Assembly (NCBI GenBank): GCA_013360585.1
Contig: JABWBH010000002.1
Coordinates: 88,332-152,331 of the forward strand
Direction: 5' to 3'
DNA: 64,000 nt
DNA from: Phycisphaerae bacterium
Lineage (GTDB): Bacteria; Planctomycetota; Phycisphaerae; UBA1845
The translations under genes were made by a program, and so were the position numbers. The notes beneath the pieces were generated by a model, which searched no databases, was not told the DNA's origin, and worked only from the letters and a program-made list of their open reading frames with translations. Below are positions 57,757-64,000 of this stretch, piece after piece. The stretch's first letter is position 1. Each line of letters begins with the position of its first letter.

Positions 57757-58050
57757 GGACTTTCGGATGATCCTCTGGGGGCAAAGACTGCCGGATGATC
57801 CTCCAGGGCACAGGACATCCCGTCGATTTCCCGGCGCGATCGTACGTTCATGCGAAGCCAAAGCCCGCCAGCCGGAGTCAAGGGGGGACTCAGGTCAAAG
57901 CTAAGCCGCGCCCGCCAGGAACCGCTCCCGCTTACTCCGCTCGGTCTTGCAGGAGCCGAATCCACGTCCGCAGTCCCAGACCCCCGTGTCATCAAGTCAC
58001 GGCTGCACCGTGAAGGTGCAAGGCTTCGCCGTATTCCCGCGAGGAGCCGC

Positions 58051-59133
58051 TTACTCCCCCACCTTAAAGCGCGTGATCGCGATCGTTCGCTCGCCCTGCG
58101 TCTTCGTCCCCACGATCGTCGCCACCAGTTCGTAGCGCCCCGGCGACAGCGGCGGGACGCCTTCGATCTCCGTTCCTCCGGAAGGTCCGCTCGTACCCGA
58201 CCGGTCCGTGTACGTGAACACGTCACCGGCGCTGCACAGCGGGTACGCTGCGTCCGATCGCGGAACGCCCTGACGCCGCGAGTCCATCGCGATCAGGAAC
58301 GACTCATCCGCCTTCTCCCCTCGCGCCCCGGCCACCTCCACCAACCGCATCAGGTAAACCTGAACGCGCACGATGTCGCCGACGACCGGCGGCAACGCCC
58401 GGAACGACACCGTCGGCGTCGCGGAAACCGGCTCGCTGATCTCCCACTGAATCTTGCCCGGCGAAAACCGCCCCTCTCGGCCGTCGATCGAAATCCAGAC
58501 ACAGGGGCGCATCGGATCCAGCGGCGAAGGCGCACCCCGGCCCGCCTGCGTCGTCGGATTCGCGCTGAGCGTGTACCCGTCGGGCGATGAGGTTGACGAC
58601 GACGCGGAGCGCGGGTCCGTCTGTGCCGCGGGCGTCACCGGAGCCGGCGCTGGGTTGGTGTCCCGGCCGGACGCCGCGGCGTCATCGGCTGTTCCTGCCC
58701 GGTTTTCCGCCTTCGGAGCAGGCGCGCTCGGAGTCGGTGCGTTCGATTCCGTCGCATCCTCCGCGGGGGCGGCGCCGGTTGCCGCCGGCGCTTCTGTCGC
58801 CGAGGGCTTCGCATCCGGTGCGGGCGGCAGGCTCGTCGTGACGGCGGGTTCGCCCGTCTCTCCTGATGGCGCGGCGTTCGAGGCGGAAGCGCTGGATGTC
58901 GCTGGCGCGGGACGCGCGTCGTCGGGTGCATCCGAAGCGGCGGTTCGCGTCACCGGGGTTGGTCGTTCGGGCGCCTCCGCGGCGGAGGCAGCGCCGTCAG
59001 GCTTACGCGAATCCGCGGACACAGACTGCGGCTGCACCGCGCCGTCCTTGCGAGGCTGCTGACACCCGCCCAGAGCCGCAACCAGGACGAAGACAACCCC
59101 CAGCGTCGTCCTCTTGATGCAATTGTTGTTCAT
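58051..59133 (-). CDS. Ala/Pro/Thr-rich lipoprotein, hypothetical
   Basis: LGVVFVLVAALGGCQQPRKDG lipobox; long low-complexity region; conserved-looking C-terminus. Confidence 0.65.
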   Translation of the reverse strand: MNNNCIKRTTLGVVFVLVAALGGCQQPRKDGAVQPQSVSADSRKPDGAASAAEAPERPTPVTRTAASDAPDDARPAPATSSASASNAAPSGETGEPAVTTSLPPAPDAKPSATEAPAATGAAPAEDATESNAPTPSAPAPKAENRAGTADDAAASGRDTNPAPAPVTPAAQTDPRSASSSTSSPDGYTLSANPTTQAGRGAPSPLDPMRPCVWISIDGREGRFSPGKIQWEISEPVSATPTVSFRALPPVVGDIVRVQVYLMRLVEVAGARGEKADESFLIAMDSRRQGVPRSDAAYPLCSAGDVFTYTDRSGTSGPSGGTEIEGVPPLSPGRYELVATIVGTKTQGERTIAITRFKVGE

Positions 59134-59360
59134 GCGGTGATCCCCTCGATCTGTTCCGACCCGACTCTCCCCGCCCCTTCGACACGGGGGACATTATCCG
59201 CTCCCGCCGGTATGATTCCCAGCGTTGCGACGGGCGATCCGCCGGCGTCAGGACCGGATCGGGTTCCGGGGCTTCGCGGTCGTTCACGCAAGATATTCAT
59301 GCACAAAAGGTTAAAGGCGAACCGGCGAAGACGCAATCTTCACGGCAGGCGCGAAATCAC

Positions 59361-62300
59361 ATGACTTCATCCGAAATCCGACGCCAGTTCATCGAGTTCT
59401 TCCGTCAGCGCGGGCACACCGTCGTTCCCTCCTCGCCGGTCGTGCCCTTCGACGACCCCACCCTCCTTTTCACCAACGCAGGGATGAACCAGTTCAAACC
59501 GATCTTTCTCGGCCAGAAGCCTGCGGATGTCGACCGGTGGACGGGGGTGACGCCGGGGATGGCGACCCGCGCCGCCAACTCCCAGAAGTGCATCCGCGCC
59601 GGCGGAAAACACAACGACCTCGACGACGTCGGCAAGGACACTTACCACCACACCTTTTTCGAGATGCTCGGAAACTGGTCCTTCGGCGACTACTTCAAGA
59701 AGGAGGCGATCGCCTGGGCGTGGGAGCTGCTCACGAAAGTCTGGGGCATTCCGAAGGAGCGACTCCACGCAACGTACTTTCAGGGCGACGCGGCTGAGGG
59801 CCTTGCACCCGACCAGGAAGCGGCCGACCTCTGGCGTACCACGACCGGCATCAACCCGTCGCACATTCATCCCGGGAATAAGAAAGACAACTTCTGGGAG
59901 ATGGGCGACACCGGTCCGTGCGGTCCGTGCAGCGAGATTCACATCGATCTGACGCCGGATTGCAGCGGGGGGGCTCTCGTCAACGCCGGCGACGCGCGGG
60001 TGATGGAGATCTGGAACCTCGTGTTCATCCAGTTCAACCGTGGCAGTGACGGCAAGCTGACACCCCTGCCCGCGAAACACGTGGACACCGGCATGGGCTT
60101 CGAGCGCCTCTGCTCAGTGCTGCAAGGCCTGTCGGCGGGCAAGCTGGGGAACTTCACGAACTACGACACCGACGTGTTCACCCCGATTTTCGACGCGATC
60201 CGCAAACGCACCGGCGCGCCGGCGTACACGGGAACGCTTCCGGATCAGAACCGCGACCGTCAGGGAGCGAACCTCACGAATCCGGACCGCGCTATCGGAC
60301 GTGAGGCAACCCATCCCAGTCACGGAGAAGGTTCACGACCATCGCCCCCGCAACCGGCGCCGCAGGGGTCGCTCCCTGACGGTCGCGGCTCTGAGCGCGG
60401 GGCGCAAGCGCAGATCATGATCGACGTCTCCTACCGCGTCATCGCCGACCACCTCCGCGCGCTGACCTTCGCGATCACCGACGGCGCGATGCCGAGCAAC
60501 GAGGGTCGCGGGTTCGTCCTCCGCCGCATCCTCCGCCGCGCCGTCCGCTTCGGGCGGCAATATCTGAACATGCACGAACCGTTCATCGGCGACCTGGTGG
60601 AACCGCTCGTGCATTACATGAGCGATGCCTTTCCGGAGTTGCGCACCGCGCACGGCGGGAAGAATGTCAGGCACGTGACCGAAATCATCCGCGACGAAGA
60701 AGCGTCGTTTTTGAAGACGCTGGACCGGGGGATGAAGTTGTTTGATGAGGCGGTGGAGCGGGCGTTGCAGAACCGCGCCTTTCAGAGCCGCGACCGTGAG
60801 GGAGCGAACCTCCGCGCCTTTCAGAGCCGCGACCGTGAGGGAGCGAACCTCACGAACCAGGATCGCGGTCTCGTGCGCGAGAAAACGCCTCTCCCCGAGG
60901 AGGAAAACCTGCCACCATCGTCGCCGCAACCGGTGTCGCAGGGGTCGCTCCCTTACGGTCGCGGCTCAGATGCGACCAGCCCGGACATGCGCAGCGCCTA
61001 CGGCGGCGCCGCGGCTTACTTCATCACGTTTCACACTTACGGAACCTGGCTCCACGGGGCGGACGAAGGCTCCGTTACTACGGGCCGCAACAGCTACGGC
61101 GAACCGACCCTTGATCCCGACGATCGCGCAGTGAGCGCCGAGCAGAAGCGAATGACCGCCCCGGCGTTTGTCATGAACGCAACGCATCGCGCCGTTGTCG
61201 AGACCGCGATTCGGGAGGTTTCGGAGCATCGCAACTGGACGTTGCACGGTCTGAACGTCCGCACCAATCACGTGCATGTCGTCGTCAGCGCACCGGAGGC
61301 GCCCGAACGCGTCATGAACGACTTCAAGGCCTATGCAACGCGGCGGATGAGGGAGGCGGAGTTGATTAAGGCGGACCAGCGGGTCTGGAGTCGCCACGGG
61401 AGCACGCGATACCTTTGGAAACCCGAAGATGTTGCGGGCGCATGTGAATATGTCGCGCTCCACCAGGGAGAAGATCTCCCACAAACACCCCCACAAGCAC
61501 ACGCGCATCCGAGCCGCGACCGTGAGGGAGCGAACCTCACGAACCAGGATCGCGGTCTCGTGCGCGAGAAAACGCCTCTCCCCGAGGGGGAAAACCTGCC
61601 ACCAGCGCCTCCGCAACCGGTGTCGCAGGGGTCGCTCCCTTACGGTCGCGGCTCTGATGGCGTCATTTCCGGCGAGGACGCCTTCAGGCTTCACGACACC
61701 TACGGATTCCCCATCGACCTCACGCAGCAGATGGCCGAGGAGCGCGGACTGACCGTGGACATCGCCGAGTATGAGCGGTTGATGGAGGAGGCGCGAATCC
61801 GAGCGCGCGGGTCGGACCGCGATACCGAGACACCTCTTGAGCCAGAGACGTACGAGCACCTCGGCACGGCTTCATGCGATGATTCTCTGAAGTACCTTGA
61901 ACCACTTGAGTGTGACGCATTTGTGTTCAGCCTGGGAGCACGCTCGACGGGGCTGGACGCCTCTGATTCCGCTCGTCCGGGAGAGCAGATCAGTTTCAGC
62001 ACGACCCAAACCGTTTTCTATGCCGAACAGGGCGGTCAAGTCGCTGACACGGGCAGCCTCGAAGATAAGGATGGCAACGTATTGGTTGAGGTCATCGATG
62101 TCATCCGAAGAGGTAATCATGTTTTTCATCGCGGCATTGTGCGACGTGAAATCACAGCGGGCATCACTGCGCATCTTCGCGTGAATCGTGCTCGCCGTCG
62201 ACTGATCCAGCAGAATCACACCGCCACGCACCTGCTCAACTGGGCGTTGCGCGAAGCGCTCTGCCCGCCGGAGGAGCGCGTCAATCCGCATGTGCAGCAG

Positions 62301-63470
62301 AAGGGATCGCTGGTGGATGCGGAGAAGACACGCTTCGACTTTTCGCACAACAAGGCGCTGAGCGAGGAGGAGATCGAGCACATCGAGGGGTTTGTGAGGA
62401 TGCAGATCGCCGCGGATCACGTGGTCTACGCCGCGACGCGCGAGGAGGATTTCGTGGATCAGGCCGCGGCGCGGAAGGTGAACACGCTGCGGGCGGTGTT
62501 CGGCGAGAAGTATCCCGAGAAGGTCCGCGTCGTTTCGATCGGCGTGCCGGTCACGGAGGCGGACGCGAAGGCGGCGGGCAGGACGGACTGGCTGCTGAAG
62601 TCGCCGCAACATCCGAAGTGGATGCGGTATTCCGTCGAGTTCTGCGGCGGGACGCACGTGAAACACACGAGCGAGGTCGAGGACTTCGTCATTGTTTCCG
62701 AGGAGGCGGTGGCGAAGGGCGTGCGGCGCGTGGTGGGCGTGACGGCGCAGGTGGCGCGCGACGCGCGGGCGCGGGCGGCGGCGCTGCGTGACCGGATCGC
62801 GGCGCTGTGGGACGCGCCGGAGGCGGAGTTCCACGCGCGGCTCGTAGCGGCGCAGAAGGAGTTCACCGACGCGATCCTTCCTGTGCTGGAGCGACATAAG
62901 ATCCGCGAGCAGCTCGACCAGCTTGCCGAGAAGGCGAAGAAGATCGAGAAGCAAAAGGCGGCGGTGTCGGGCGGGGCGGTGATGGAGCGCGTGGCGGAAC
63001 TGCTGGCGCATCAGAGCCGCGACCGTCAGGGAGCGAATCTCACAAACGAGGACCGCGTTCTCGTGCGCGAGGAAGCGCCTTCCCCTGAGGGAAAAAAGCT
63101 GCCGCCTGCGTCTCCGCAACCGGTGTCGCAGGGAGCGAACCTGACAAATGCGGACCGCGGTCTTGTGCGCGAGGAAGCGCCACTCCCTGAGGGAGAAAAC
63201 CTGCCGCCTGCGCCTCCGCAACCGGTGTCGCAGGGAGCGAACCTGACAAATGCGGACCGCGGTCTTGTGCGCGAGGAAGCGCCACTCCCTGAGGGAGAAA
63301 ACCTGCCACCAGCGCCTCCGCAACCTTCGTTCGGTCGGGCGTCACGGTCATCGTCGCGGAAGTTCCCGCCGCGCCGGCGGACGCCCTGCGCGGGGCGATC
63401 GACTGGATTCGCCAGAAGACGGAGGCGAGCGCCGTGCTGCTGGCGTGCGTGGGCGATGACGGAAAGGTGA
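59361..63470 (+). CDS. alaS: Alanyl-tRNA synthetase interrupted in frame by palindromic elements and a Y1 transposase domain; ends out of frame before C-Ala
   Basis: FIEFFRQRGHTVVPSSPVVPFDDPTLLFTNAGMNQFK...WEMGDTGPCGPCSEIH...DVSYRVIADHLRALTFAITDGAMPSNEGRGFVLRRILRRAVR...DTYGFPIDLT...HTATHLLNW...CGGTHVKHT. Confidence 0.93.
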   Translation: MTSSEIRRQFIEFFRQRGHTVVPSSPVVPFDDPTLLFTNAGMNQFKPIFLGQKPADVDRWTGVTPGMATRAANSQKCIRAGGKHNDLDDVGKDTYHHTFFEMLGNWSFGDYFKKEAIAWAWELLTKVWGIPKERLHATYFQGDAAEGLAPDQEAADLWRTTTGINPSHIHPGNKKDNFWEMGDTGPCGPCSEIHIDLTPDCSGGALVNAGDARVMEIWNLVFIQFNRGSDGKLTPLPAKHVDTGMGFERLCSVLQGLSAGKLGNFTNYDTDVFTPIFDAIRKRTGAPAYTGTLPDQNRDRQGANLTNPDRAIGREATHPSHGEGSRPSPPQPAPQGSLPDGRGSERGAQAQIMIDVSYRVIADHLRALTFAITDGAMPSNEGRGFVLRRILRRAVRFGRQYLNMHEPFIGDLVEPLVHYMSDAFPELRTAHGGKNVRHVTEIIRDEEASFLKTLDRGMKLFDEAVERALQNRAFQSRDREGANLRAFQSRDREGANLTNQDRGLVREKTPLPEEENLPPSSPQPVSQGSLPYGRGSDATSPDMRSAYGGAAAYFITFHTYGTWLHGADEGSVTTGRNSYGEPTLDPDDRAVSAEQKRMTAPAFVMNATHRAVVETAIREVSEHRNWTLHGLNVRTNHVHVVVSAPEAPERVMNDFKAYATRRMREAELIKADQRVWSRHGSTRYLWKPEDVAGACEYVALHQGEDLPQTPPQAHAHPSRDREGANLTNQDRGLVREKTPLPEGENLPPAPPQPVSQGSLPYGRGSDGVISGEDAFRLHDTYGFPIDLTQQMAEERGLTVDIAEYERLMEEARIRARGSDRDTETPLEPETYEHLGTASCDDSLKYLEPLECDAFVFSLGARSTGLDASDSARPGEQISFSTTQTVFYAEQGGQVADTGSLEDKDGNVLVEVIDVIRRGNHVFHRGIVRREITAGITAHLRVNRARRRLIQQNHTATHLLNWALREALCPPEERVNPHVQQKGSLVDAEKTRFDFSHNKALSEEEIEHIEGFVRMQIAADHVVYAATREEDFVDQAAARKVNTLRAVFGEKYPEKVRVVSIGVPVTEADAKAAGRTDWLLKSPQHPKWMRYSVEFCGGTHVKHTSEVEDFVIVSEEAVAKGVRRVVGVTAQVARDARARAAALRDRIAALWDAPEAEFHARLVAAQKEFTDAILPVLERHKIREQLDQLAEKAKKIEKQKAAVSGGAVMERVAELLAHQSRDRQGANLTNEDRVLVREEAPSPEGKKLPPASPQPVSQGANLTNADRGLVREEAPLPEGENLPPAPPQPVSQGANLTNADRGLVREEAPLPEGENLPPAPPQPSFGRASRSSSRKFPPRRRTPCAGRSTGFARRRRRAPCCWRAWAMTER
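60248..60391 (+). repeat. 144-bp palindromic coding element R1
   Basis: gaaccgcgACCGTCAGGGAGCGA...TCGCTCCCTGACGGTcgcggctc; encodes NRDRQGANLTNPDR...PQGSLPDGRGS. Confidence 0.9.
60785..60967 (+). repeat. Palindromic coding element R2 (144 bp at 60824-60967) preceded by 39-bp duplicate of its left end
   Basis: gagccgcgaccgtgagggagcgaacct twice, then right end ggggtcgctcccttacggtcgcggctc. Confidence 0.9.
60987..61505 (+). mobile_element. Y1/HUH REP-associated-type transposase domain fused in frame within alaS
   Basis: AAAYFITFHTYGTWLHGADEGSVTTGRNSYG...VRTNHVHVVVSAPEAPERVMNDFKAYATRRMREAELI...RVWSRHGSTRYLWKPEDVAGACEYVALHQGEDLP; HVH motif and candidate catalytic Tyr. Confidence 0.88.
61511..61654 (+). 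repeat. 144-bp palindromic coding element R3
   Basis: Nearly identical to R2, same length, orientation and codon phase. Confidence 0.9.
63014..63325 (+). repeat. R4 array: left end of the element followed by 102-bp tandem units
   Basis: QGANLTN(E/A)DR..REEAP.PEG..LPPA.PQPVS repeated from 63027, 63129 and 63231; last unit truncated. Confidence 0.88.
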
Positions 63471-63682
63471 CGCTGCTTGCGGGGATGAGCAAAGCGGTGG
63501 TGGACCGCGGTCTGAAGGCAGGCGACCTCATCAAGGAGATCAGTCCGCTGGTCGGCGGCAAGGGCGGCGGACGACCGGACCTCGCCCAGGGCGGCGGAAC
63601 GGATGCGGCGGGGTTGCCGAAGGCGCTCGAAGCGGCGGCTGAGTGGATCCGCAAGCGAATCGCGCAGGCGGCGGGGACATGA
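63327..63682 (+). pseudogene. AlaRS C-Ala domain, displaced to another frame
   Basis: Reads TFVRSGVTVIVAEVPAAPADALRGAIDWIRQKTEASAVLLACVGDDGKVTLLAGMSKAVVDRGLKAGDLIKEISPLVGGKGGGRPDLAQGGG..., out of frame with 59361-63470. Confidence 0.85.
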
Positions 63683-63963
63683 GGGTGATCGCCCGTTTCT
63701 TGGGCCTCGCCCTCGCTTGGCTGATCGCGCTCGCAGCGGGGATGTTGACGGCGGGGAGTGTCACCGACCTTACGTCGCGGCAACGAACTCCTCCGTCGTC
63801 CCCGGCTGTGCTGGCGTTGCCGATGCTCCTGCTCGTGGCGGGCGGTCTGACCTTCGCACGGCGCCTGTTTCCTCCCGTGCGTCACGCGGATCACGTGGCG
63901 CCAGGGAGCGAACCTGACAAACGCGGACCGCGGTCTCGTGCGCGAGGAAGCACCTCTCTCTGA
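63679..63963 (+). CDS. Small membrane protein whose C-terminus is encoded by repeat R5
   Basis: MRVIARFLGLALAWLIALAAGMLTAGSV...; ATGA overlap with alaS 3' end; final PGSEPDKRGPRSRARGSTSL lies in R5. Confidence 0.6.
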   Translation: MRVIARFLGLALAWLIALAAGMLTAGSVTDLTSRQRTPPSSPAVLALPMLLLVAGGLTFARRLFPPVRHADHVAPGSEPDKRGPRSRARGSTSL

Positions 63964-63997
63964 CGGAGAAAACCTGCCACCAGCGCCTCCGCAACCG
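63902..63997 (+). repeat. R5: further copy of the 102-bp-type unit
   Basis: cagggagcgaacctgacaaacgcggaccgcggtctcgtgcgcgaggaagcacctctctctgacggagaaaacctgcc; continues towards window edge. Confidence 0.85.
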
Positions 63998-64000
63998 ATG

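Noticed and set aside
60248-61654. Possible intein or self-splicing intron in alaS
   Set aside because: No intein block motifs or C-terminal His-Asn plus Cys/Ser/Thr junction seen, and no group I/II intron features; inserts look like palindromic repeats plus a Y1 domain.
61872-63323. 483-aa minus-strand ORF with MRRRWWQVFSLREWRFLAHKTAV repeats
   Set aside because: Antisense reading of alaS and its repeats; a by-product of the stop-poor palindromic element, not a gene.

Overview
High-GC bacterial chromosome window. Gene content and style suggest Planctomycetota, but that is inference. About 40 credible genes lie on both strands. They include rplM-rpsI, dinG-like, galK, GH29 fucosidase, ruvX, purE, a Cys/Met PLP enzyme, clpB, polA, waaA, manA-like, an HD-GYP regulator and alaS. 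The most striking locus is alaS (59361-63682). Its reading frame carries three exactly 144-bp palindromic elements (48 codons each, same orientation and codon phase) and a complete HUH/Y1 REP-associated-type transposase domain with no stop codon of its own. A fourth array of 102-bp units knocks the C-Ala domain out of frame. This resembles Rickettsia palindromic elements combined with a REPIN/RAYT system inside an essential tRNA-synthetase gene. Other notable items: several dispersed intergenic repeat families whose paired copies show compensatory stem changes; a non-coding repeat island at 57.4-57.8 kb (five exact-length 23-bp units, three 37-bp units); a six-gene operon with three tandem SPFH/HflK-C-like proteins plus an ABC exporter; an HD-phosphohydrolase/YwgA-like pair with a canonical promoter and a one-base frameshift; and a 59-aa secreted acidic micro-ORF missing from the ORF track. 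Most very long ORFs in the track are antisense artefacts of GC codon bias. No rRNA, tRNA or CRISPR array was found by eye.
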